The position numbers and the translations under genes are program-made. Below, piece after piece: positions 1-8,821 of a stretch of DNA of 64,000 nucleotides; position 1 is the stretch's first letter, and the number at the start of each line of letters is the position of its first letter. The DNA comes from Changchengzhania lutea. Lineage in GTDB: Bacteria > Bacteroidota > Bacteroidia > Flavobacteriales > Flavobacteriaceae. Location: the NCBI RefSeq assembly GCF_006974145.1, contig NZ_CP039456.1, positions 1,766,001 through 1,830,000 on the forward strand, given 5' to 3'. A model generated the notes under the pieces. It did no database searches. It saw nothing but the letters and a program-made list of their open reading frames with translations, and was not told the origin of the DNA.

Positions 1-1021
1 TAGACCTGATGGAACTGCAGCTGATACTGATGTTCAAACCATGGTTTTGTTATTCAACCCTAACAGTTTAACCAGTGATACTTATTATTATGACAATTTT
101 GACAGTTATGATGCTGGTACGGGTACGGTTTCAAATGTAGCACCAACAGTTAGTATTACAAGCCCTACTGATGGATCCAGTTTTGATGAAGGAACAAGCA
201 TTACCGTAACGGCTGATGCAGCCGATTCAGACGGATCTATAAGTCAGGTTGAATTTTTCGTAAACGGGAGTTCAATAGGTGTTGATTTTTCTCAACCATA
301 TTCAATGGCTTATGTCGTTCCATCAGGCACTTCTTCATTAACAGCTGTCGCAACAGATAATGAAAGTTTAGGCACAACATCGCAAACTATCGGAATTACA
401 GGGCAAACATTAGGAGATCCAACAAGCGTACATGTTAATAGTATAGTCACAGGTACTTTAAGCGCAGGTAAGGGAGCAAACTATGGAACTGCAACTGTAC
501 ATATAGTTGACGACCTTGGTAACAATATTTCGAGTGCTACCGTAACAGGAACATTCAGTGGGAGCTTTAACGAACAGGCCACGGGAACTACAGACACAAA
601 TGGTATCGTGGTATTGCAAACGCAAGCTAGTGCTAAAGGTGGCGTTACCGTAAATTTATGTGTGGATAATGTTTCATATGCCCTTTTGCCGTATGACCCA
701 ACTAGTAATACTGTAAGTTGCTCAAGTGTAGCTGCAAAAATGGTTTCGAAAAATAAAAAAGCGGTTGATGAACTAAATAGTGAGCTTAAATTTTCTATAT
801 ACCCAAACCCAGTTAATGATGTACTTAATTTTAGATTAGATGACTTTGCTACGAAAATTAAAATTTATGTTTATAATAGTTTGGGAAAGACTGTTTTAAC
901 AAAAGAATTCAATGATAATAAAGGTGAGGTAAATGTGGCTTTTTTAACTAGAGGAATATATTTTGTAAAAGCAGAAGATGAATTAGCTCAAATTAAAATA
1001 ATGAAAATAGTAAAACACTAA
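1..1021 (+). CDS. 3' part of a type IX-secreted, Ig-domain surface or extracellular protein
   Basis: The reading frame is open from the first bases of the window (frame 2), so the 5' end and any catalytic domain lie outside. The visible part begins at the end of an unknown domain, then has a bacterial Ig-like module (starting APTVSITSPTDGSSF, of the type attached to glycoside hydrolases and adhesins) and a second beta-rich module with VHIVDDLGNNISSATVTG. The last ~75 residues form a type IX secretion sorting domain (FSIYPNPVNDVLNF, ending in IKIMKIVKH). Proteins with this tail cross the outer membrane through the Por/T9SS machinery and are released or anchored. The catalytic or binding role cannot be told from this part. 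Confidence 0.85.
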   Translation, partial: RPDGTAADTDVQTMVLLFNPNSLTSDTYYYDNFDSYDAGTGTVSNVAPTVSITSPTDGSSFDEGTSITVTADAADSDGSISQVEFFVNGSSIGVDFSQPYSMAYVVPSGTSSLTAVATDNESLGTTSQTIGITGQTLGDPTSVHVNSIVTGTLSAGKGANYGTATVHIVDDLGNNISSATVTGTFSGSFNEQATGTTDTNGIVVLQTQASAKGGVTVNLCVDNVSYALLPYDPTSNTVSCSSVAAKMVSKNKKAVDELNSELKFSIYPNPVNDVLNFRLDDFATKIKIYVYNSLGKTVLTKEFNDNKGEVNVAFLTRGIYFVKAEDELAQIKIMKIVKH

Positions 1022-1039
1022 ATATAATAAGCACACTAA

Positions 1040-1083
1040 GCAATAAAGGGCTGTTCGTTATATAACGAACAGCCCTTTATTGC
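1040..1083. terminator. Perfect 44-bp palindrome, bidirectional terminator
   Basis: The 44 bases are exactly self-complementary (22 + 22, with no mismatch). The stem holds a GGGCTGTTCGTTAT arm and A/T-rich ends, and sits between two convergent genes ending at 1021 and 1097. It can terminate in both directions. Confidence 0.85.
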
Positions 1084-1096
1084 TTTAATACTTTTT

Positions 1097-1687
1097 TTAT
1101 GCATGCTTCCCCTTCTCCCAACCATGTTTACCAAGGTATTGTTCACCACTCTCAATAGCGCCTTCTTCAACGGAAGTTCCCATACTATCATTCCAACGGT
1201 TTAAATATCCAAATAACGAAATCACACCTAACATTTCTACAATTTCGCCTTCATTCCAGTGTTCGTATAAACGTTTTTTTATAATCTCATCAACCCCATT
1301 GGGGACTTGAGAGGCTTGTAAACTAAAATCCAATGCCGTACGTTCGGCTTCATTAAAAGCTGGATGTGTTCTATATTCCCAAATATTATCCAATTGTTCC
1401 TGTTCTGCGCCATAGCGTTCTGCCGCGCGAATGGCATGGGCTTGACAATACCGACATCCCGTTGCGTTACTGGATACCCAAGCAATCATGCGCTTTAAAG
1501 CCGAGGTCACACGTCCATCATTGGCCATAACTGCTTTATTCAAATTTATAAAGGCCTTACTAATGGCAGGTCGGCGTTGCATGGTAAGTACCGAGTTTGG
1601 ACAAAACCCAAGCGTTTCGTTAAAAAATGCTGCAAGTTCTTTTGTTTCAGCATCGTGGTCCGCAGATAATGGTGTTACTAAAGGCAT
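1097..1687 (-). CDS. AhpD-like / carboxymuconolactone decarboxylase family peroxidase-related protein
   Basis: The 196-residue protein has the AhpD-fold signature CRYCQAH around residue 78, a CxxC plus histidine that in AhpD relays electrons for alkylhydroperoxidase activity. Length and the N-terminal PLVTP start match the uncharacterized peroxidase-related subfamily. It is cytosolic, with no signal peptide. It is transcribed alone, divergently from the epimerase gene and convergent with the T9SS protein. The physiological substrate is unknown. Two more members of this superfamily lie in the island (43.4 and 45.8 kb), but they belong to a shorter, different branch. Confidence 0.85.
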   Translation of the reverse strand: MPLVTPLSADHDAETKELAAFFNETLGFCPNSVLTMQRRPAISKAFINLNKAVMANDGRVTSALKRMIAWVSSNATGCRYCQAHAIRAAERYGAEQEQLDNIWEYRTHPAFNEAERTALDFSLQASQVPNGVDEIIKKRLYEHWNEGEIVEMLGVISLFGYLNRWNDSMGTSVEEGAIESGEQYLGKHGWEKGKHA

Positions 1688-1710
1688 ATTTTGTAGGTTT
1701 ACGTTTTTTT

Positions 1711-1718
1711 CAAAGATA
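1711..1718 (-). promoter_or_regulatory. Candidate -7 box for the AhpD-like gene
   Basis: On the minus strand the sequence reads TATCTTTG, matching the Bacteroidota sigma-A -7 consensus TAnnTTTG, 24 bases upstream of the ATG at 1687. No clear -33 TTTG partner was found, so this is only a candidate. Confidence 0.4.
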
Positions 1719-1755
1719 TAATTATTAACTTTATTAAAGATTTAAAAAACCACAT

Positions 1756-2769
1756 ATGGAGATACTATTAAGGGCTTACAAGCTAAAACTTAAACATACG
1801 TTTACCATTTCTAGGGAGTCACATGATATTCAGGACAGCCTAATCGTTGGGCTTTCCATAAATAGAAAAACCGGTTACGGTGAAGCGACTTCCAATCCAT
1901 ATTATAAGATCACCGTTGAAAGCATGATGGCAGAAATTAATGCTATTGGAACAGAAATTAAAAATTTCAACTTTACAACACCCGAAATATTTCATGTCTT
2001 TTTGGTTGAAAAAAACTTAACAAATTTTGCTATTTGTGCTTTAGATTTAGCGGCTCACGATTTATATGGAAAACTGCAAGAAAAACCACTTTATAAAATT
2101 TGGGGAACAACTATAGATACATTCCCAATTACAAATTACACCATAGGTCTCGCAAGCATTGATAAAATGGTTGATAAAATAAAAGAAACCCCATGGCCCA
2201 TTTATAAAATAAAATTGGGTACCCATAATGACGTTAACATTATTAGAGAACTAAGGAAACACAGCAATGCCGTATTTAGAATAGATGCCAATTGCGCTTG
2301 GACCGCAGAAGAAACCATAAAAAATGCGCCATTATTAAAAGAATTAGGCGTTGAGTTTTTAGAGCAACCCTTAAGGGCAGATGATTGGGAAGGCATGAAA
2401 AAAGTAATGCAAAATATTGTTTTGCCAGTAATTGCAGACGAAAGCTGTATCGTTGAAAGCGATGTTGAACAATGCGCGAAATTCTACAGCGGTATAAACA
2501 TAAAACTCACCAAATGTGGTGGACTAACACCGGCATTACGTATGATTAAAAAAGCTAAAGCTATGAACCTTAAAGTTATGGTAGGATGCATGACCGAATC
2601 TACCGTTGGCATATCTGCCATTGCCCAATTATTGCCTCAACTGGATTATGTGGATATGGATGGTGCGCTTTTATTAAAAGAAGACATTGCTGATGGTGTG
2701 ATTATTCAACATGATGCCAAAGTGATTTTTCCATCCATAGGAGGTAGCGGTGTAACCTTAAAAGCATGA
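1756..2769 (+). CDS. Dipeptide epimerase (L-Ala-D/L-Glu epimerase type), enolase superfamily
   Basis: This 337-residue enolase-superfamily enzyme of the muconate lactonizing subgroup carries the expected residues in order. They are the KxK pair in YKIKLGT (~residue 155), the metal ligands in FRIDANCAW (~175), EFLEQP (~202) and VIADES (~227), and the second catalytic lysine in INIKLTKCGG (~250). The family inverts the Glu centre of L-Ala-D-Glu released from murein peptides, so that ordinary peptidases can use it. The gene overlaps the next by ATGA, so the pair is translationally coupled. Neighbouring amidase, D-Ala carboxypeptidase and M14 genes support a murein-peptide role. Substrate specificity is inferred. 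Confidence 0.85.
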   Translation: MEILLRAYKLKLKHTFTISRESHDIQDSLIVGLSINRKTGYGEATSNPYYKITVESMMAEINAIGTEIKNFNFTTPEIFHVFLVEKNLTNFAICALDLAAHDLYGKLQEKPLYKIWGTTIDTFPITNYTIGLASIDKMVDKIKETPWPIYKIKLGTHNDVNIIRELRKHSNAVFRIDANCAWTAEETIKNAPLLKELGVEFLEQPLRADDWEGMKKVMQNIVLPVIADESCIVESDVEQCAKFYSGINIKLTKCGGLTPALRMIKKAKAMNLKVMVGCMTESTVGISAIAQLLPQLDYVDMDGALLLKEDIADGVIIQHDAKVIFPSIGGSGVTLKA

Positions 2770-3818
2770 TAAGTTATATAGATTCTTTTCCTTCTCGAGA
2801 AATTAGAATTAAAGGAAAAAACTACCTTTATTTTGGCGGCACCTCATATTTAGGACTTCAAACCGACATTGAATTTCAAGGGTTATTTGTTGAAAACATT
2901 AAAAAATTTGGTACCAATTACGGCGCATCGAGAAAATCCAATATTCGGATGTCCATTTTTCATGAAGTTGAGCAATATTTATCAAAGTTAGTTGGTAGTG
3001 AAGCCTGTATTACGATGTCGTCAGGCTATTTGGCGGGACAGCTTGTTGCTCAAGTATTAAGCACTAGTGGACTAGCATTGTTTTATGCTCCTAATACGCA
3101 TTCGGCACTTTATGCATCAGGTATTAAGGATAAGAAGGCTTTTAAAACGTATAGCGCGTTAAATAAAGCCCTTGAAAATCATTTAGCAACTAATAAAAAT
3201 AATATTCCAGTTGTGTTTTTAGATGCTGTTGATTTTTCTGGAATTAATTACCCTGAATTTGAAGGTCTAAAAACATTGTCCTTATCACAAATAATTTTAG
3301 TTGTAGATGATTCTCATGGCATTGGTATTGTTGGAGAAAATGGTGGTGGTGTTTATCGAAAAATTAAAATGCTAAACCCAAAAGAGCTAATTGTTTCTTC
3401 TTCTTTAGGAAAAGGTTTTGGTGTTCAGGCTGGTGCTATTTTTGGTTTAAAAAAGCGAATATCCCAACTAGGTAACACTGCTTTTTTTGGAAGTTCTAGC
3501 CCTGCTTCTCCTGCTAATTTAGCAACAATACTAAGGGCTGAAAAAATTTATAATGCAAAGCGAAACCTTTTGGAAAGCAACATGCAATTTTTCATCAATC
3601 ATGTAATAGCACCTAAAAAATTTAGGTTTATGGATGGGCACCCTACTTATAGTTTTTTAAATGAAAATTTAACTGAATATTTAGAAAGGCACCATATTAT
3701 CGTGACCAGCTTTCAGTATCCTGATGAAGATTCGCCAATTATGAGTAGGATTGTTATTAGTGCTGCACACACAGAAGATGATATTATTAGACTTTGCAAT
3801 CTTTTAAATTTGTTTTAA
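2766..3818 (+). CDS. Alpha-oxoamine synthase-like PLP-dependent enzyme (AONS/KBL fold)
   Basis: The 350-residue protein is a fold-type I PLP enzyme of the alpha-oxoamine synthase group (BioF, KBL and serine palmitoyltransferase relatives). It has the substrate loop SYLGLQ, an SSGYLAG segment in the cofactor region, VVDDSHGIGIVGENGGG (cofactor Asp and His) and the PLP lysine in SSSLGKGFGVQAG. Typical AONS enzymes are ~390 residues, so this one is short. Such enzymes condense a small amino acid (Ala, Gly or Ser) with an acyl-CoA, or cleave the reverse product. It is fused by a 4-base overlap to the epimerase, which suggests it acts on the same pathway, perhaps on the alanine released. Its reaction is unknown; a BioF role is unlikely, with no biotin genes nearby. 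Confidence 0.75.
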   Translation: MISYIDSFPSREIRIKGKNYLYFGGTSYLGLQTDIEFQGLFVENIKKFGTNYGASRKSNIRMSIFHEVEQYLSKLVGSEACITMSSGYLAGQLVAQVLSTSGLALFYAPNTHSALYASGIKDKKAFKTYSALNKALENHLATNKNNIPVVFLDAVDFSGINYPEFEGLKTLSLSQIILVVDDSHGIGIVGENGGGVYRKIKMLNPKELIVSSSLGKGFGVQAGAIFGLKKRISQLGNTAFFGSSSPASPANLATILRAEKIYNAKRNLLESNMQFFINHVIAPKKFRFMDGHPTYSFLNENLTEYLERHHIIVTSFQYPDEDSPIMSRIVISAAHTEDDIIRLCNLLNLF

Positions 3819-3901
3819 AATGGTATGATTCTGATAAAAGTCCTGAATGTCATAACTACCACAGACAAAAACACTTCCTTTAAATCAAATACGTTTATAA
3901 A

Positions 3902-3932
3902 AAAGGGTAACAATTTTAAATTGCCACCCTTT
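3902..3932. terminator. Hairpin terminator between convergent genes
   Basis: AAAGGGT and CAATTT pair with AAATTG and ACCCTTT around a one-base loop, with an AA/CC internal bulge. It lies between the PLP enzyme (ending 3818) and the susD-like gene (ending 3982). T-rich sequence follows on the plus strand. Confidence 0.65.
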
Positions 3933-3981
3933 CAATTCCTAATTTTATTAATACTTTATTTTAACCGCTGCTGCATCCATT

Positions 3982-5550
3982 TTATTGATCCCACCAAACA
4001 GGTGTAACCGGTGTTTCTTGATTGGCCAATACATTGGCTTCATTTCTGTTTAATTCAGTAGAAGGATAATTAGCACGTCTAAACCATTGACCAAAAAAGT
4101 CATTATCTTCACCTTCTTCCTCAGCACGTATGGTTAAGCCTGTAAATACATCATCTGAAAAATCATATCTTCTAAAATCCACAAATGTTTCAGGGTTTAA
4201 GAAATTATGGATATATTTTTCTTTCATAATATGGTGTAGCATTAAAGCACCTGCTCCTACATCAATGGATGCTTCTTCCAAGTAATCAGATCCATCAACC
4301 CCGTACATGTCCATGCTAGCTTGAATACCGTCAAGGTAAGCCGTATAAGCAGTTGCACTGGACCCAACACTTGTTGTGGTTCCGCCATTAGCCAAAAAGG
4401 CTGCTTCTGCTCTAATGAACAGGGCTTCAGCATAACTAATTAGTAAAAGTGGAGATTCTACACTAGTATAATATCCATTCTCAACAAAAAAAGTATTTGC
4501 CTCAGAACCATCAGGAGCTTCGTTAGATTTACCACTAACAAATCCTTTCCATTCATCTCCTCCAATTTCATTCTCAAAATCAAGATCGGTATCAGCGAAA
4601 AGCGGTAATCTTGGGTCGATGGTAAACACAAAAGTTGAATCATTGTTCATAGGATCAAAAGGTGTCACGTTATTTGTTATAATAGTATCAGAATATTTAC
4701 TATTAAAAGGATAGTAATCTCCATTCATTGAACTTACTATCTGGCTTGCTATATCATTATGAGGGTTCCCCGACCTTCTTTCCACTATTTGAGAAGAATA
4801 CCAAGGATTAATATTCTGGCTGCTATACGACATTTCAAAATTATCCTCATTGGATGTAAAACCATTGACTATACTTGTTAAAACCTCATTTGGAGTAGTT
4901 ACCCCTTTATTTACTAAATGTAATTGATAACGTGCTTTGATAGTATATGCGGCACGTAACCATTTATCGGAATCTCCTCCGTAAATCAAATCAGAGGTCC
5001 CTAAATTGAATCCAGAATTGTCTGGAGCACTCAACGCTGCAATCGCGCCGTCCAAAAGGTCAAAAACCCTATTATAGATTTCCTCTTGGTTATCAAAAGT
5101 TGGAAAATTATTATCTGGACCTTCAGTAGCATCAGAATATGGGATATCATCCCATGTATCTGTAGCAATACCAAGATTAATTGCTATTAAAATATCAGAG
5201 ATGGCACCAATGTGGGGTGCTCGGTTTTCAATTGCTTTTGCCTTAATTACTTTAATATTGGGTAAAATATAAAGGTAAACTTGATTCCAAAGACCACTTG
5301 CAGAAGTTTGTCCCGCTGCACCACCGCCTTGTATAACAAAGTATTGGGTGTAATTCCCAAAAGCCAATTCCGCCGAACGCTGCCCTTCCATAGTACTATG
5401 TATCACGGGTGCCATTAAATCTTTCATTCCCAGCTGCTCCAATGTCGCTGTGTTGGCTGGAGTGTTCACATCAAAATAGTCGTCACTACACCCCACGAGT
5501 GCAATCATAAAAAGTGCTAAAATTGTAGCTTTTATATTATTTTTTTTCAT
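3982..5550 (-). CDS. SusD/RagB-like outer-membrane lipoprotein (SusD-like_2 type)
   Basis: The 522-residue protein has a lipoprotein signal (LFMIALVGCSDD, lipobox Cys ~21) followed by FDVNTPANTAT, the usual N-terminus of SusD-like_2 nutrient-binding lipoproteins. The TPR-like helical body ends with the LNRNEANV segment typical of the family. It sits on the cell surface as the lid of the SusC channel encoded just upstream (12-base gap, same operon). This subfamily is often linked to peptide or amino-acid-type substrates rather than starch. Given its neighbours, murein peptides are the best guess for its ligand. Confidence 0.9.
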   Translation of the reverse strand: MKKNNIKATILALFMIALVGCSDDYFDVNTPANTATLEQLGMKDLMAPVIHSTMEGQRSAELAFGNYTQYFVIQGGGAAGQTSASGLWNQVYLYILPNIKVIKAKAIENRAPHIGAISDILIAINLGIATDTWDDIPYSDATEGPDNNFPTFDNQEEIYNRVFDLLDGAIAALSAPDNSGFNLGTSDLIYGGDSDKWLRAAYTIKARYQLHLVNKGVTTPNEVLTSIVNGFTSNEDNFEMSYSSQNINPWYSSQIVERRSGNPHNDIASQIVSSMNGDYYPFNSKYSDTIITNNVTPFDPMNNDSTFVFTIDPRLPLFADTDLDFENEIGGDEWKGFVSGKSNEAPDGSEANTFFVENGYYTSVESPLLLISYAEALFIRAEAAFLANGGTTTSVGSSATAYTAYLDGIQASMDMYGVDGSDYLEEASIDVGAGALMLHHIMKEKYIHNFLNPETFVDFRRYDFSDDVFTGLTIRAEEEGEDNDFFGQWFRRANYPSTELNRNEANVLANQETPVTPVWWDQ

Positions 5551-5562
5551 AATTCTTTTTTT

Positions 5563-8500
5563 TTAAAATATAACATTAAGACCAAATGAATAGCTCTGGC
5601 TTAAAGGAATGCTTAAGCCGGCGAACCCATAAACGTTACTTCCTGCGCTATATTGGTTTCCCTCAGGATCAAAACCGTCAAACGGTGTCCAAAGCAATAT
5701 GTTATTAGCGCTCAAGTTTAAACTAAGCCTGTCTATATTTAAACTTTTGGTAATATTAGATCCAAAATCATAGGTTAATCCAATATTCCTGAGTTTAACC
5801 CATGAAGCATCTTGGACTATAACTTCAGAAGCTCTATTATAACGTGTTGAACTTCGATAATAGTTTTGATCGATTAGAACTTCGATGGTATTTGACGTAA
5901 AACCTCCGTTCCCATCATCCATAACACCATCAAGTACCGTATTTACATTACGGAAACCAGTAATGCCACGTACCCCATTTCTAATCGTATTACGCATGCT
6001 AGAATCGTAGAGGTCGCCTCCTTTTTTGTATTCTAGAACAAAATTAAATCCGAAACCTTTATATTTAAAACTATTTGTAACGGATGAAATAAAGTCTGGG
6101 AATGCATTTCCAACAATTACCCGCTCGTCTAAATTCACACGAGGCAATCCGTCTTCTCCTATATAGCGTTCGCCATTTTCGTAGCGCCATTTATAACCAT
6201 ATAAAGTTCCCATTTTATCGTCCTCCCTAACCTCTGAAGTTACTCCCGCAAAACCAGAATCGGCAAAAATAACAGCTTCAATATCATCGGGAATATCTAA
6301 AACTTTGCCTTCACTAGTGGACCAGTTTAATATCATGTTCCAGGTAAAGTCTTGTTTTCTGATAATATCAGCACTTAACAAAAGTTCATGGCCATAAACT
6401 TCATAATCCCCTGCATTTCTGGTAATAGCAGATAACCCAGACGAATAGGCTGTGCCTACGTTAAATATCTGATCTTTAACCCTAGTTTTAAAATAAGCAT
6501 AATCTAAACGGATACGATTGTCGAAAAACCTTAAATCTGCACCAAATTCTGTAGATTGATTGCGTTCTGGTATAATATCTAAATCGCCAAGTGTTGTACT
6601 TCTTCTATAACCTCCTGCTCCCCCAAAAGGAAAATCACCATCAACTACAAAATATTGTCCTACGTCACCAAAACCAGGGCCTTTGCCAACTTCTGCCCAA
6701 GATGCTCTTAGCTTTCCAAAAGAGAAAACGTCGTTATCCCCAAATAGACCAGAGATATCATAAGCCAAACTCACCGATGGATAAAAGAACGATCTGTTTT
6801 CTTTTGGTAAAGTTGACAACCAATCATTTCTACCTGTCAATGTTAAGAATAATTTATCTTTGTAAGCCATTTTAAGTTCCCCGAATACACCCATATTACG
6901 TAATTGGGTTACCGTATTATCAAGGAAAAAATTCGTGGTGTTTCTTATTTCATTTACCCCAGGGACATTTAAACCTTCGCCACGTGCTTCGTCGTAATCT
7001 CTTTTGGAATCGGAAATTTGATGGCCTAATGTTAAATCGGTTGTGAAATTTTCACTCCAATCCTTAGTAAAGGCTACCAATAAGTTAGATTCCAATGCTG
7101 TAAAATTAATGTTTTGGTTTACAATAAAACCACCAACACTACCGCCGCCATCTAAATCTGGTCCAACATAACGGTTACGCCTGTCGGAATAATTATCAAT
7201 TTGTGCAGCATAGGTAACAGTTACCCATTCCTTTGGCACCCAATTAAATGTAGCGTTGCCTACCCAACGGTTTACCTCGTCGGTAAGACCACTGGTTTCC
7301 AATAGATATCTTGGATTATCAATAATTCCAAATGAATAGTCACGTTCGGTACCGTCAGGGTTAATATAGTCATTGATTGGAAACGTACCAGAATAGTAAG
7401 CTAGGGCACTCATAACCGATCTATCTCCACCATTTGCTCTTCTACCACCAGAGTTTGTATAGGCAATGGAACTATTAATGGTGAAGTTATCAGTAACTTT
7501 ATAGCCAGCTTTTAATCTAAAGTTGGTTCGATCAAAATTTGTATTTGGTAAAATACCTTCATCACTACTGTTTCCTACCGACAAAAAGTAGTCCATAACA
7601 TCTGTAGCACCACTAATGCTTAAGTTTATTTGTGTATTGACTCCTGTTCTGAATATATCATACGGACTATAAAACCGGTCGTTGGATAGATCTATAACCT
7701 CTCCATCTTCGGTAGTAAATGAATCCTCGGCATATTCTGGTCCCCATGACCAGAATGTCGTACCTCCAAGTCTTGTAAAACCAGTCTCTGTATTTGGAGT
7801 GTATAGATTTCGTGGAGCATTATTAAAGCCTTCTCGATATTTGGTTTGCAAATCAGTAGTTGTTTCAACATTTCTAATAGTTGTGGAAGCGGTTAAATTT
7901 ATTTTTGCTTTCCCTTGTTTTCCCTTTTTCGTGGTAATTATAATGGCACCATTAGAAGCTCTAACCCCATAAAGCGCTGTTGCTGCTGCTCCTTTTAAAA
8001 CACTATAGCTTTCTATATCTTCTGGGTTAATATCTCCACCTCTGTTTGAAAATGCAAATTGTTCTGAACTATCTACGGAGTTTGATCCGACACTGGGTCT
8101 AACCTCCCCAGAGAAGGTGTCGTTATTAAGTGCCAAACCATCCACAATAATTAGCGGTTGGTTGCTTCTAGATGGGTTAACCGAGGTAATACCTCTAATT
8201 AAGATATCGACCCCACCACCGGCAGATCCAGAAGTTCTATTAATTTGTAGACCTGCAACTTGACCCTGAAGGGCTTCAAGCGCATTGGTTTGCCCTGTAA
8301 GATTAACGTCAGAAGCACTTATTTGCGTCACAGAATATCCTAAAGATTTCTGTTTCTTGGCTACACCAAATGCAGTAATAACAATTTCATCTAGTTTTCC
8401 AGTACCTTCTTCTAGACTTACGTTTAGTAGAGAACCGTTTATAGCAAGCTCTTTAGTTTTAAATCCTAAAAAAGAAAAGATCAAAATATCGCCTTGTTTT

Positions 8501-8694
8501 GCGGAAATTTGATAGTTCCCATCAAAATCAGTCGAGGTTCCATTGCTTGTTTCTTTAACTTGAATATTTACACCTGGTAACGGAATGTTTGAAGTATCCG
8601 TAACCGTACCGCTAACAGTAATGTTTTGAGAAAACAATAAACTAAATGCAGCTGTAAAAAAAACAAGGAAAGAGAGGGTAGTTTTTTTTTTCAT
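5563..8694 (-). CDS. SusC/RagA-family TonB-linked outer-membrane transporter
   Basis: This is a 1043-residue SusC-type receptor. It has a signal peptide (residues 1-22), a carboxypeptidase-D-like regulatory domain (GTVTDTSNIPLPGVNI to LEEG, ~25-100), then the plug (VTQISASDVNLTGQ, GVDILIRGITSVN, GAAATALYGVRASNGAIIITTKKG) and a long beta-barrel ending in aromatic NVIF. There is no N-terminal STN domain, so it is not itself a sigma/anti-sigma signal transducer. It imports an oligomer across the outer membrane with the SusD-like lid encoded downstream. It is first in its operon, divergent from the DeoR-type regulator, which probably controls it through the 128-bp intergenic region. Confidence 0.95.
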   Translation of the reverse strand: MKKKTTLSFLVFFTAAFSLLFSQNITVSGTVTDTSNIPLPGVNIQVKETSNGTSTDFDGNYQISAKQGDILIFSFLGFKTKELAINGSLLNVSLEEGTGKLDEIVITAFGVAKKQKSLGYSVTQISASDVNLTGQTNALEALQGQVAGLQINRTSGSAGGGVDILIRGITSVNPSRSNQPLIIVDGLALNNDTFSGEVRPSVGSNSVDSSEQFAFSNRGGDINPEDIESYSVLKGAAATALYGVRASNGAIIITTKKGKQGKAKINLTASTTIRNVETTTDLQTKYREGFNNAPRNLYTPNTETGFTRLGGTTFWSWGPEYAEDSFTTEDGEVIDLSNDRFYSPYDIFRTGVNTQINLSISGATDVMDYFLSVGNSSDEGILPNTNFDRTNFRLKAGYKVTDNFTINSSIAYTNSGGRRANGGDRSVMSALAYYSGTFPINDYINPDGTERDYSFGIIDNPRYLLETSGLTDEVNRWVGNATFNWVPKEWVTVTYAAQIDNYSDRRNRYVGPDLDGGGSVGGFIVNQNINFTALESNLLVAFTKDWSENFTTDLTLGHQISDSKRDYDEARGEGLNVPGVNEIRNTTNFFLDNTVTQLRNMGVFGELKMAYKDKLFLTLTGRNDWLSTLPKENRSFFYPSVSLAYDISGLFGDNDVFSFGKLRASWAEVGKGPGFGDVGQYFVVDGDFPFGGAGGYRRSTTLGDLDIIPERNQSTEFGADLRFFDNRIRLDYAYFKTRVKDQIFNVGTAYSSGLSAITRNAGDYEVYGHELLLSADIIRKQDFTWNMILNWSTSEGKVLDIPDDIEAVIFADSGFAGVTSEVREDDKMGTLYGYKWRYENGERYIGEDGLPRVNLDERVIVGNAFPDFISSVTNSFKYKGFGFNFVLEYKKGGDLYDSSMRNTIRNGVRGITGFRNVNTVLDGVMDDGNGGFTSNTIEVLIDQNYYRSSTRYNRASEVIVQDASWVKLRNIGLTYDFGSNITKSLNIDRLSLNLSANNILLWTPFDGFDPEGNQYSAGSNVYGFAGLSIPLSQSYSFGLNVIF

Positions 8695-8722
8695 ATAGAT
8701 TAATTTTGAGTTAATAGTTACT

Positions 8723-8775
8723 CAAATATATTATTTTTTATGCTGTTTTGTGCAGTTTTTTGCATTTTTTTTGCA
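8723..8775. promoter_or_regulatory. susC promoter box and phased TGCA repeats, candidate DeoR operator
   Basis: The minus strand carries TATATTTG (8723-8730), a good TAnnTTTG -7 box for the susC operon. Just upstream lie three T-tract plus TGCA repeats, with TGCA at 8751, 8761 and 8772, spaced 10 and 11 bases or one helical turn. The repeats sit between the two divergent genes, where the DeoR-type protein would be expected to bind. Binding is inferred. Confidence 0.45.
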
Positions 8776-8821
8776 TTATTAGTTGGTTTGTTGGATATTT
8801 ATAGAGAAAAAATTAAAAATT

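Noticed and set aside
2766-3818. Assignment of the PLP enzyme as BioF (biotin synthesis)
   Set aside because: It is shorter than BioF, has no bio genes nearby, and is coupled to a dipeptide epimerase.
3825-4007. 60-codon plus-strand frame after the PLP enzyme
   Set aside because: It covers the terminator hairpin and the 3' end of the susD-like gene and has no recognisable feature, so it is chance.
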